From the NCBI GenBank assembly GCA_001916065.1, contig MNRS01000002.1, positions 1 to 25,355 on the forward strand: a DNA stretch of 25,355 bases. Reading direction: 5' to 3'. The DNA comes from Clostridium sp. 28_17. Lineage in GTDB: Bacteria > Bacillota > Clostridia > TANB77 > CAG-508. The first letter of the stretch is position 1; every line of letters starts with the position of its first letter. Positions 7,501 to 14,492 of this stretch are shown in pieces. A program made the translations under genes and the position numbers. The notes under the pieces were generated by a model. The model ran no database searches, was not told the DNA's origin, and saw only the letters and a program-made list of their open reading frames with translations.

Positions 7501-7810
7501 GGGTAGGTGGCCGAGTGGCTAAAGGCGGCAGACTGTGGTCTTTGGTTTTAAATCAAAACCTAAATTGCAGCGCTTATCAGTGATGATAAGATGAAAACTA
7601 GGCTAATTCGGGGAACTCTTAACAGTTAGGCTGATGACAATCCCGAGCTAGGAAGAAATTCCGAGTGTAGAGACTTTATACCTGGTGTCTTATAAATAAG
7701 ACAAAGAGAAAGTCCAGACTACAAACAAAGAAATTTGGTAGTGAAAACTATAGTGGTAAGAAATCTGTTCTCATTTGAGTACGAAGGTTCGAATCCTTCC
7801 CTGCCCACCA
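7501..7810 (+). tRNA. tRNA-Tyr(GUA) interrupted by a group I intron
   Basis: Exon 1 is 7501-7536 and exon 2 is 7761-7810, giving an 86-nt class II tRNA with encoded CCA. GGGTAGG (7501-7507) pairs with CCTGCCC near the 3' end. The anticodon stem is GCAGA (7528-7532) with TCTGT (7764-7768). The joined loop is CTGTAAA with anticodon GTA (Tyr). The long variable arm is built on CTCA/TGAG, and the T arm is GAAGG-TTCGAAT-CCTTC. The intron lies between anticodon positions 35 and 36, after a U as expected for group I splicing. No other tRNA-Tyr is present here, so the cell may depend on splicing, though other copies could lie outside the window. Confidence 0.93.
7537..7760 (+). ncRNA. Group I self-splicing intron (224 nt, no ORF)
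   Basis: The exon end CTGT (7533-7536) pairs with guide GCAG (7567-7570), putting the required U-G pair at the 5' splice site. The intron ends in G7760. Core pairings are visible in order: P2 7573-7579/7584-7590 with a GTGA loop; P3 ACTAGG/CCTGGT (7597-7602 with 7681-7686); P4 TCGGG/CCCGA (7608-7612 with 7642-7646); P5 AACT/AGTT; P6 closed by a GAAA loop near 7651-7662; P7 GACT/AGTC (7672-7675 with 7711-7714); P8 GTCTTAT/ATAAGAC (7687-7702); and two 3' hairpins with GAAA loops (7726-7737 and 7739-7750). The AGAGACT and AAAGTCC core strings resemble the compact tRNA introns of cyanobacteria. It should splice with guanosine as cofactor. Confidence 0.93.
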
Positions 7811-7811
7811 T

Positions 7812-7839
7812 AAAAACAAGGAGACTTGTTTTTATTTTT
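7812..7839 (+). terminator. tRNA-Tyr terminator
   Basis: AAAAACAAG (7812-7820), loop GAGA, CTTGTTTTT (7825-7833), then further T residues. It begins one base after the CCA end. A second AT-rich palindrome follows at about 7846-7866. Confidence 0.88.
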
Positions 7840-7973
7840 ATCATATTTTTACTTATAAGTAAAAATAAAAACTGAAGATTGAAAATGCTTGTTTTAGTAC
7901 AAACCAGGAAACAAGAAATTACAGAAAATAAGAAATGCTTAACTATATAGATTAAATGAAAGGAGAGATAAGT

Positions 7974-8090
7974 ATGAAGTTTAATTCTAATAAAGAAAAA
8001 GGCAATACTGGGTTGGGAATTCCAATTGAAGTAATAAAAAACAAAGCAACCCTTAATTTATGTGAAAAGTATGAAAAATATAAAATATAG
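7974..8090 (+). CDS. Small ORF, 38 residues, possible endonuclease relic
   Basis: An ATG with AAGGAGAG at good spacing opens a 38-codon frame beginning MKFNSNKEKGNTGLGI and ending at TAG 8088-8090. From memory, this opening resembles the start of PD-(D/E)XK proteins annotated as group I intron-associated endonucleases. The rest, with no D/E...ExK motif, does not. It therefore looks like a truncated remnant or a new small protein. Its place 163 bp downstream of an intron-bearing tRNA makes the link attractive, but it rests on about 15 residues. Confidence 0.4.
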   Translation: MKFNSNKEKGNTGLGIPIEVIKNKATLNLCEKYEKYKI

Positions 8091-8132
8091 TCAAATAAAA
8101 AATTATACTTTATAAATTTTAAATAAAAAATT

Positions 8133-8172
8133 AAAAAAAGGTCAAAAAACAGTTGTTTTTTTGACTTTTTTT
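8133..8172 (+). terminator. Terminator upstream of ftsZ
   Basis: GTCAAAAAAC (8141-8150), loop AGTT, GTTTTTTTGAC (8155-8165), followed by a run of seven T. It insulates the ftsZ-like gene from the tRNA region. Confidence 0.85.
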
Positions 8173-8228
8173 ATATATAATAAGAAACAAATTGAAACAA
8201 AAAGAAAAAACAGGGAGGAAGTTAAACA

Positions 8229-9203
8229 ATGAGCGATATAATGGACTTAGACAAAACACTAAAAATAAAAGTAATAGGAGTAGGTGGAGCAGGAAACAAT
8301 GCAATATCAAGAATGATAGACGACAACGTAAGAGGAGTAACATTCTACATGATAAATACAGAAACAGGAACACTAAAAAGATCAAGAACAAGTAACATAC
8401 TACAAATAGGAGTTCAAACAACAAGAGGACTAGGAGCTGGAGCAAATGAATTAGTAGGAGAAAGAGCCGCAATAGAAAACAAAGAAGATATAAAACAAAT
8501 GCTAGCAGGAGCAGACTTAGTATTTATAACAGCAGGAATGGGTGGAGGAACAGGAACAGGTGCTGCTCCAATAGTTGCAGAAATAGCAAAAGAAATGGGA
8601 ATATTAACAGTAGGAATAGTAACAAAACCATTCTTATTCGAAGGAAAAGCACGTAGTTTAAGAGCTTCAAAAGGAATAGAAAGACTAAAAAGTAATGTAG
8701 ACGATTTAATAGTTGTTTTAAATGACAATCTTTTAAAAATAACAGACTCAAAAATCACATTAGACAATGCTTTCTCATTAGCAGATAACATATTAGAACA
8801 AGGAATTACAAGTATTACAGACCTATTAACATCAGTAGGAGAAGTAAACATAGATTTTGCCGACATAAAAACAACAATGAACTATAGAGGAAAAGCCTAT
8901 ATGGGAATAGGAAGAGCTTCAGGAGAAAAGAAAGTAGAAGAAGCAGTTAGACAAGCAATAGAAAATCCATTAACAGAAAGCAAAATAGATGGAGCAAAAG
9001 GTGTAATATTCAATGTTAAAGGAAATAGTGACTTAGGACTTATGGAAATAAATAGTGCAGTTGGACTTATAAATGAAAAAGTAAGTGAAGATGCAAATAT
9101 TATATTTGGAACAGTAATTGACGAAGATATGGGAGAAGATGTACAAGTAACAGTAATTGCAACAGGAGTAGAAGAAAAAGTAGAAACTGAAGTAAAACAA
9201 TAA
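8229..9203 (+). CDS. ftsZ: FtsZ-type tubulin-like GTPase lacking a C-terminal tail
   Basis: The 324-residue protein has VGVGGAGNNA (about 17-26), the tubulin signature GGGTGTG (105-111) and the catalytic T7 loop NIDFAD (207-212), so polymerisation-dependent GTP hydrolysis should be intact. Normal FtsZ is about 350-400 residues and ends with a linker and a conserved tail containing an IPxFLR-like motif that binds FtsA, SepF and ZapA-type partners. Here the sequence stops soon after the globular domain with a Glu/Lys-rich end and no such motif. It could be a second FtsZ paralogue or a lineage with another membrane-tethering route. GGGAGG precedes the ATG. It is not in a division (dcw) cluster. 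Confidence 0.9.
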   Translation: MSDIMDLDKTLKIKVIGVGGAGNNAISRMIDDNVRGVTFYMINTETGTLKRSRTSNILQIGVQTTRGLGAGANELVGERAAIENKEDIKQMLAGADLVFITAGMGGGTGTGAAPIVAEIAKEMGILTVGIVTKPFLFEGKARSLRASKGIERLKSNVDDLIVVLNDNLLKITDSKITLDNAFSLADNILEQGITSITDLLTSVGEVNIDFADIKTTMNYRGKAYMGIGRASGEKKVEEAVRQAIENPLTESKIDGAKGVIFNVKGNSDLGLMEINSAVGLINEKVSEDANIIFGTVIDEDMGEDVQVTVIATGVEEKVETEVKQ

Positions 9204-9210
9204 ATTTGAA

Positions 9211-9230
9211 TTTTGTCAATTATGACAAAA
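9211..9230. repeat. Palindrome downstream of ftsZ
   Basis: TTTTGTCA (9211-9218), loop ATTA, TGACAAAA (9223-9230): a perfect 8-bp inverted repeat 7 bp after the ftsZ stop and about 30 bp before the next start. It lacks the GC content of a good terminator. It could be an operator for the following two genes. It shares the TTGTC...GACAA core with two other palindromes in the window. Confidence 0.5.
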
Positions 9231-9263
9231 ATATCACAATTGGCAAATAGGAGATGTATGCTA

Positions 9264-9947
9264 ATGAAAAAACTTGTAGCAATAATCTGTATATTGTTAG
9301 TTATTTTTGTAGGAATGTATGTCAACAGAAGTAAATCAAATCAAAATTTGATAACTGCCACAGAAGTTGAAAAAGTGGAAGAATATATTTCAAAAATATA
9401 TATGTGGAAAGAAATTACAGGTGATGCATTACCAAAATTTGATAATATAAATGATGCACCAGATGTATGGACATGGGAAGTTGTAAAGAAAGATTTGGAG
9501 AATTATGAATTAACAAAAGACGAAATACAAAATAAAGCAACAGAATTATTTGGAAATCAATTTAAAAAACAATTCCCACAAGAAGGAACTGAATACATGC
9601 AATATGATGAAAAACTAGGAAAATACATATCTACAGGAATTGAACTTGATACTTTAGATGATTGTTTTTATATTAAAAATATAAGAAAAACTAAAGATGG
9701 ATATGAAGTTGAAATTGCAGAATATCTAGAAGATTACGTGAATTCTCTTGGAGTTGAGGATGAAAACGAAATATATGAAATTTATATAAAAAATTTAAAT
9801 GAAGAGACAATTGCAAATGTAAAAAATACAGAAGGTGAAACCAAAACAATAGAAGTTGTTAAAGAAAATTTAGATAAGTTCACAACAAAAACAGTGAACT
9901 TAAAGAAGAATTCAAATGGAAATATATATGTTGAAAGTGTGAAATAA
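9264..9947 (+). CDS. Membrane-anchored or exported protein of unknown function
   Basis: The start is placed at ATG 9264 because AGGAG (9249-9253) lies 10 bases ahead. The ATG at 9258 is too close and the one at 9213 has no binding site. The 227-residue product opens MKKLVAIICILL, giving one hydrophobic segment (about 3-19) followed by NRSK, which suggests an uncleaved anchor or signal peptide with an extracytoplasmic C-terminal domain. The rest is acidic and rich in Glu, Lys, Asn and Tyr, without Cys pairs or recognisable catalytic motifs. Its stop codon abuts the PflX-like gene, so the two are probably translated from one mRNA. I do not recognise the family. Confidence 0.75.
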   Translation: MKKLVAIICILLVIFVGMYVNRSKSNQNLITATEVEKVEEYISKIYMWKEITGDALPKFDNINDAPDVWTWEVVKKDLENYELTKDEIQNKATELFGNQFKKQFPQEGTEYMQYDEKLGKYISTGIELDTLDDCFYIKNIRKTKDGYEVEIAEYLEDYVNSLGVEDENEIYEIYIKNLNEETIANVKNTEGETKTIEVVKENLDKFTTKTVNLKKNSNGNIYVESVK

Positions 9948-10844
9948 ATGGATGTAAAAATTCTAGAAAAATGTGCAATTTGTCCACACAATTGTGGAAT
10001 AAATAGATTGAATAATCAAATAGGAAGATGCAAGTCAAAAGATACTGTTAAAGTGGCATTATACTCAACACATAATTTTGAGGAACCTTGCATTAGTGGA
10101 AAAAAAGGCTCAGGTACAGTCTTTTTTTCAAATTGTAATATGAATTGTGTATTTTGCCAAAATTATGAAATCAGTCAACAGGGAAAAGGAAAAGAAATTT
10201 CAATAGAAGAATTGGCAGATATTTTTATAAAACAACAGGAAAAAGATGTTGAGAATATCAATTTGGTAACACCAACAAGTTATGTTCCGCAAATTATTGA
10301 GGCAATTAAAATAGCACGTAAAAATGGACTAAAGTTGCCAATAGTTTACAATACAAATGGATATGAAAAAGTTGAAACTTTAAAGATGTTAGAAGGATAT
10401 GTGGATATTTATTTGCCAGATTTTAAATATTCAGATGATGATTTGGGGAAAAGATTATCAAAAGTGGATAACTATTTTGAAATTGTAACTGAGGCATTAA
10501 AAGAAATGTATAGACAAACTGGCAAAGCAGTTTTTAATGGGGAAGGCGTTATGCAAAAAGGTATGATTATTAGACATTTGGTTTTGCCTAATCATATTTT
10601 GAATTCTAGAAGAGTTTTAAAGTGGATAAATGAAAATATGCATGATGTTTATGTAAGTGTTATGGCTCAGTATTTTCCTACATATAAGGCTAAAGAGATT
10701 GATGATATAAATAGAAAATTGACTAAGGAAGAGTATGAACAGATTGAAAATTATTTGTATAGGCTTGACCTAGAAAATGGCTATATTCAAGAACTTGGGG
10801 AGCATGAAGAAGAATATGTTCCACATTGGGAATTTGATTTATAG
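9948..10844 (+). CDS. PflX-like radical SAM protein
   Basis: The 298-residue protein has CNMNCVFC (C63, C67, C70), the CxxxCxxC site for the radical SAM 4Fe-4S cluster. An N-terminal Cys group (C9, C12, C16, C28 in CAICPHNC and GRC) may hold a second cluster. The order and the downstream TNGYE, YLPDFKYSD and IRHLVLPN blocks match the PflX group (COG1313), relatives of pyruvate formate-lyase activase whose targets are mostly unknown. No glycyl-radical enzyme is in the window. The ATG follows the upstream stop codon without a gap and has only a weak binding site, which suggests translational coupling. Confidence 0.85.
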   Translation: MDVKILEKCAICPHNCGINRLNNQIGRCKSKDTVKVALYSTHNFEEPCISGKKGSGTVFFSNCNMNCVFCQNYEISQQGKGKEISIEELADIFIKQQEKDVENINLVTPTSYVPQIIEAIKIARKNGLKLPIVYNTNGYEKVETLKMLEGYVDIYLPDFKYSDDDLGKRLSKVDNYFEIVTEALKEMYRQTGKAVFNGEGVMQKGMIIRHLVLPNHILNSRRVLKWINENMHDVYVSVMAQYFPTYKAKEIDDINRKLTKEEYEQIENYLYRLDLENGYIQELGEHEEEYVPHWEFDL

Positions 10845-10900
10845 AAAGGTGAGTTCTTAAAGTAACTGCACGTTTGATTTATAGAAATATCAAAAAAATG

Positions 10901-10929
10901 TAGAAAAATGTAAAATGATGTGTTATAAT
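10901..10929 (+). promoter_or_regulatory. thyX promoter (extended -10)
   Basis: TATAAT (10924-10929) is preceded by TG one base upstream, an extended -10. At 17 bp spacing the -35 is only TAGAAA (10901-10906). The extended element probably compensates for the weak -35. Confidence 0.6.
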
Positions 10930-10989
10930 GCACTTAAGTTGCAATAGTGCAGCCAATAATATTAATATATTACAAAGGAGATGTTACAA

Positions 10990-12132
10990 ATGAAAATCAA
11001 AGTTATTGCATCAACAAAAGTAGGATATGTATTACCAAAAGAAGAAGCAGTTGATTTTTCAGGAAAATCTGCAGGAATTTGTTATTTACCAGATACGGTA
11101 GAAACACTATTTGCAGAAGCACCAGAAAAAACACAAAGAAGAGCAAATGGAAACTTAGAATCAGGTCATCACAGTGTTTTTGGCCACGCACATTACAACC
11201 TTATTTTAGAGGGAATACCAAAAATTCTTGCAATGATTTTAAACAACGAGAAGATATACAATACTTCTGAAAAATCAGCAAGATACACAAAAATGGAGCC
11301 ATCTGAAAAAGAAAAAAAACTTTATGAAAAATGGATAGAACTTTACAAAAAAGAAATAAGTAAAGAATATCCAAGGTTTGATGAAAAAAAGGTTCAAAAA
11401 TTGGCACAGGAAAATGCTAGATATTTAATTAGTGTTTTCACACCAGCAACAATAATGGAGTATACTGTAAGTTTTGAACAGCTAAACTTTATCGTTAGTT
11501 GGTTTGAAGACTATATTGATTATGAACCAGAAACAGAGTTTTCAACGAAATTAAAGAAAGCAATGAAGGAATTTTTAGAAGCATTGCCAGATTTAAAAGT
11601 AGAAAAATTAAATCCAAGAATAAAAGGTACAAAATTGTCTTTATTTGCAAAAAGAGATAGAGCCGAAGAATTTGGAGAAAATTACAGTACTACATATCTT
11701 GCAAGTTTTGCACAGTTAGCACAGGCACAAAGACATAGGACATTGGCTTATGAAATGACATTGCTAAAAAAGCCAGAATATTATGTTCCAAGAATAATCA
11801 GGGGAACAGAATTGGAAAAAGAATGGCTAAAAGATATATCTTCATTAGAGGAATATTATCCACAGGGAATGTTAGTAAAAGTGAATGAGAGAGGTACAGT
11901 AGAGAATTTTATCTTGAAATGTACAGAGCGTTTGTGTGGGGCAGCACAACTTGAAATTATGGAGCAGACGGTAATAACAATGAATAAGTATTTGGAATCC
12001 GTAAAGGATAATCCAGTTATTGAAAATGAATTGCTACCATATTCAAAAGGTGCAAGATGTACATTTCCTGGCTGGAAGTGCAAATCACCATGTATTTTTG
12101 GTGGAAAAAATGCTATGAATAGAAAAATCTAG
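10990..12132 (+). CDS. thyX: ThyX-family flavin-dependent thymidylate synthase, long form
   Basis: The start at ATG 10990 is preferred because AAAGGAG lies at ideal spacing, while the ATG at 10981 touches it. The product is 380 residues, far longer than the 220-250 usual for ThyX. Two ThyX-like segments are visible. In the first, GHHSVFGHAHYN...EGIPKI (59-80) is followed by EKIYNTSEKSARY (87-99) and ENARYLISVFTPAT (141-154). In the second, FAQLAQAQRHRTLAYE (240-255) carries the RHR of the ThyX motif, but the usual Ser seven residues later is Leu258. CTERLCGAAQLEI (311-323) and a Cys-rich tail follow. ThyX makes dTMP using methylene-THF, NADPH and FAD. A hairpin separates it from the DHFR gene. 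Confidence 0.82.
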   Translation: MKIKVIASTKVGYVLPKEEAVDFSGKSAGICYLPDTVETLFAEAPEKTQRRANGNLESGHHSVFGHAHYNLILEGIPKILAMILNNEKIYNTSEKSARYTKMEPSEKEKKLYEKWIELYKKEISKEYPRFDEKKVQKLAQENARYLISVFTPATIMEYTVSFEQLNFIVSWFEDYIDYEPETEFSTKLKKAMKEFLEALPDLKVEKLNPRIKGTKLSLFAKRDRAEEFGENYSTTYLASFAQLAQAQRHRTLAYEMTLLKKPEYYVPRIIRGTELEKEWLKDISSLEEYYPQGMLVKVNERGTVENFILKCTERLCGAAQLEIMEQTVITMNKYLESVKDNPVIENELLPYSKGARCTFPGWKCKSPCIFGGKNAMNRKI

Positions 12133-12139
12133 CATTAAA

Positions 12140-12161
12140 GGGGAAGGCGTTTGCCTTCTCC
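12140..12161 (+). terminator. Intercistronic hairpin between thyX and folA
   Basis: GGGGAAGGC (12140-12148), loop GTTT, GCCTTCTCC (12153-12161), with one G-U pair. Only AATTAAAA follows, with no T run. It is more likely an mRNA-stability or attenuation element than a full terminator. The DHFR ribosome binding site lies about 14 bp beyond. Confidence 0.6.
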
Positions 12162-12189
12162 GAATTAAAAAATAAAGGAGCAAAAGAAG

Positions 12190-12678
12190 ATGTTAAGTAT
12201 AATAGTAGCAAAAGCAAAAAATAATATAATAGGAAAAGATAATGGTATGCTTTGGAAAATACCAGATGATTTAAAAAGATTTAGAGAAAAAACAACGGGA
12301 CATACAATAATAATGGGAAGAAAAACATTTGAATCCTTAGGAGGAATTCTTCCAGATAGAATGCATATCATATTAAGTAGAAATCCAGATTTTAACATAG
12401 ATTCAGACTATGTGAAAGTTGTCCATTCTTTGTTAGAATTACAACCATATATGGATGATGAAGAAGAACATTTTGTGATTGGTGGTGCAATTATTTATAA
12501 TTTGTTGATGCCATATTGCAAAAAGATGTATGTTACTCAATTGGATAAGGATTTTGAAGGAGATGCTTTATTTCCAAGAATTAATGAGAATGAATGGAAA
12601 GAAGTTGAAAGAGAACAAGGTCCATATGATGGTGTTAATGATTTTGATTATGAATATGTTACTTATGTTAGAAAATAA
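12190..12678 (+). CDS. folA: Dihydrofolate reductase
   Basis: At 162 residues it is of standard length. SIIVAKAKNNIIGKDNGMLWKIPDDLKRF (from residue 3) holds the folate-binding Trp and the catalytic Asp in the PxDLxxF helix. TIIMGRKTFESLG gives the NADPH site, IILSRNPDF the next strand, and FVIGGAIIYNLL the GG cofactor motif. It reduces dihydrofolate to tetrahydrofolate. ThyX itself does not produce dihydrofolate, so DHFR here mainly serves general folate recycling. AAAGGAG lies well spaced before the ATG. It is probably co-transcribed with thyX. Confidence 0.96.
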   Translation: MLSIIVAKAKNNIIGKDNGMLWKIPDDLKRFREKTTGHTIIMGRKTFESLGGILPDRMHIILSRNPDFNIDSDYVKVVHSLLELQPYMDDEEEHFVIGGAIIYNLLMPYCKKMYVTQLDKDFEGDALFPRINENEWKEVEREQGPYDGVNDFDYEYVTYVRK

Positions 12679-12751
12679 TATATTTATGTAATAAAAATTG
12701 ATTAAAAATAAATAATAAAATAAATGCTTTAGGTTAAACTAAAAAAAGAAG

Positions 12752-12780
12752 TTGTCAAAAATGGGCGTGCCTATTGACAA
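12752..12780. repeat. Inverted repeat ahead of the SplB-family gene
   Basis: TTGTCAA (12752-12758) and TTGACAA (12774-12780) are perfect inverted arms. A GGC/GCC pair in the 15-nt centre can extend the stem. The site abuts the ribosome binding site GGAAGG. It may be a repressor operator, an RNA hairpin, or a pair of Spo0A-box-like half sites (TTGTCAAA fits the TGTCRAA form). Confidence 0.5.
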
Positions 12781-12795
12781 GGAAGGAATGATATT

Positions 12796-13794
12796 ATGTT
12801 TAAACCTAAAGCAATTTATTTTGAAAAAGAAATTGAAAATTACGAATTAGGAAAACAATTATTAAAAAAATACAAAGAAGTTCCAAAATTAGAAATAGAA
12901 AACCACAATAATATAGAAGAAATGCGAAAAAAACAAAACAAAGAATTTATGGATATGAAAAGAAATTTAATAATAGGAGTAAGAAAAACACACAAATTTG
13001 TAGAAAACCACAAAACATCAGACTATTTAGTACCATATACATCATCAGGATGTACTGCTGCATGTATGTACTGTTATTTGGTGTGTAATTACAACAAATG
13101 TGCATATTTAAGGCTATTTGTAAATAGAGAGCAAATGTTGGATAAAATAATAAAAGTTGCAAATAAATCAGAAAAAGATTTAACATTTGAAATTGGTAGT
13201 AATAGTGATTTGATTTTAGAAAATACAATTACAGGAAATTTACCATGGACAATAGAAAATTTTAAAAAATCTTCAAAGGGACATCTTACATTTCCAACAA
13301 AATTTGATATGGTTGACGATATTTTAAATGTCGACCATCAAGGAAAAGTCACTGTTAGAATGAGTGTTAATCCAGAATTAATTATTAATAGAGTTGAGTT
13401 TGGAACTTCAAGATTAAAAGGAAGAATTGAGGCTATAAATAAATTAAAAGAAGCGGGATATAATATTGGAATTTTAATAGCACCGGTAATTATGGTTGAA
13501 AACTGGAAGGAGTTATATTCTGAATTGATAAAACAGTTGGCAGAGGGATTAACAGAAAAAGTTAAGAAAGATGTGTTTTTTGAAATTATTTTTATGACAT
13601 ATAGTTTTGTCCATACAAAAATTAATGAAGAAGCTTTCCCTAATGCTATTAATTTGTATGATAAGGATATGATGACTGGTAGGGGAAAAGGCAAGTATAT
13701 GTATAAAAATCAATATAGAGTTGATGGTGAGATTTTTTTGAGAAAACAGATGAAGAAGTATTTTCCTAATAATGAGATAATGTATATTGTTTAG
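12796..13794 (+). CDS. SplB-family radical SAM protein (spore photoproduct lyase-like)
   Basis: The 332-residue protein has SSGCTAACMYCYL with C86, C90 and C93 forming the CxxxCxxC cluster site, then the family's YLRLFVN strand, RMSVNPELI and a GRGKGKYMY tail, all as in spore photoproduct lyase. SPL repairs the UV spore lesion between thymines by a radical mechanism. In the region aligned by eye with the SPL hydrogen-donor Cys (Bacillus C141, in a CTSD context) this protein reads GSNSD (134-138), so that Cys appears replaced by Ser135. It may be a relative with another substrate. The ATG has GGAAGG upstream. It sits between folA and dCMP deaminase, which would fit DNA thymine metabolism or repair. 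Confidence 0.8.
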   Translation: MFKPKAIYFEKEIENYELGKQLLKKYKEVPKLEIENHNNIEEMRKKQNKEFMDMKRNLIIGVRKTHKFVENHKTSDYLVPYTSSGCTAACMYCYLVCNYNKCAYLRLFVNREQMLDKIIKVANKSEKDLTFEIGSNSDLILENTITGNLPWTIENFKKSSKGHLTFPTKFDMVDDILNVDHQGKVTVRMSVNPELIINRVEFGTSRLKGRIEAINKLKEAGYNIGILIAPVIMVENWKELYSELIKQLAEGLTEKVKKDVFFEIIFMTYSFVHTKINEEAFPNAINLYDKDMMTGRGKGKYMYKNQYRVDGEIFLRKQMKKYFPNNEIMYIV

Positions 13795-13820
13795 AAAATT
13801 TTAAAATTTGTTATAAAATA

Positions 13821-13849
13821 TTGATATTTCTAAAATTATATTGTAATAT
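13821..13849 (+). promoter_or_regulatory. Probable promoter of the dCMP deaminase gene
   Basis: TTGATA (13821-13826) and TAATAT (13844-13849) with 17 bp spacing, 36 bp before the start codon. Each hexamer has deviations from consensus. Confidence 0.55.
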
Positions 13850-13884
13850 GTTCATATAAAAAAGTGATTTAAGGAGGCTTTTAT

Positions 13885-14394
13885 ATGAGCGGAGACGTAA
13901 ACAAAAAAAGAGAAAATTATATAAGTTGGGAAGAATACTTCATGGCAATAGCAAAACTATCAGCAATGAGAAGCAAAGACCCATCAACGCAAGTAGGAGC
14001 ATGCATTGTAAGTAATGATAATAGAATCTTATCAATAGGATACAATGGTGCACCAAATGGATTTAGTGATGAAGAATTTCCATGGGCAAGAGAAGGAAAC
14101 AACTTGGATACAAAATATCCATATGTTTGCCATGCAGAATTAAATGCAATTTTAAATTACAGAGGAAGCAAAAAAGATTTAGAAAATGCAAAAATATATG
14201 TTGATTTATTTCCATGTAATGAATGTGCCAAAGTTATTATTCAATCAGGTATAAAGGAAGTTGTTTATTTGTCTGATAAATATGCAGATTCTGAAAATAA
14301 CATTGCATCAAGAAAATTGTTTGACTGCTGTGGAGTTAAGTATAGAAAAATTGATTTAAAAGAAGATAAAAAAATAGAGATAGAACTTAAATAA
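13885..14394 (+). CDS. dCMP deaminase
   Basis: The 169-residue zinc deaminase has CHAELNAIL with the zinc-binding His and proton-shuttle Glu, and PCNECAK with the two zinc Cys residues. The early DPSTQVGACIV and GYNGAPNGF are typical of the ComEB/dCMP deaminase group, not the shorter cytidine deaminases. It converts dCMP to dUMP, the substrate of ThyX encoded 1.8 kb upstream. AAGGAGG precedes the ATG at good spacing. The transcript ends at a large hairpin shared with mutS2. Confidence 0.94.
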   Translation: MSGDVNKKRENYISWEEYFMAIAKLSAMRSKDPSTQVGACIVSNDNRILSIGYNGAPNGFSDEEFPWAREGNNLDTKYPYVCHAELNAILNYRGSKKDLENAKIYVDLFPCNECAKVIIQSGIKEVVYLSDKYADSENNIASRKLFDCCGVKYRKIDLKEDKKIEIELK

Positions 14395-14398
14395 AAGA

Positions 14399-14492
14399 TT
14401 GAGAGAAAAAAAGGACTAACATGAGGATGCTGAAAAATGTTTTTTTATGACTTTTTCAGTATCCTTGCTAATATCCAATTTTCTCTTTTTTT
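14399..14492. terminator. Large bidirectional terminator between dCMP deaminase and mutS2
   Basis: The central stem AGGATGCTGAAAAA pairs with TTTTTCAGTATCCT, with one G-T mismatch. An outer GAGA-AAA/TTTTCTC pairing closes the structure near 14400-14408 and 14480-14488. A/T runs flank both sides, so it can end transcription from either direction. Confidence 0.8.

Noticed and set aside
7537..7760. Two separate genes or a pseudo-tRNA instead of an intron
   Set aside because: The exons join to a complete tRNA-Tyr and the intervening sequence has ordered group I pairings and correct U and G at the splice sites.
7884..7949. A 21-codon ORF starting at ATG 7884
   Set aside because: It has no ribosome binding site, no recognisable similarity, and is short enough to be chance.
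8161..8181. TTGACT and TATAAT as an ftsZ promoter
   Set aside because: The spacer is only 9 bp and the -35 lies inside the terminator stem.
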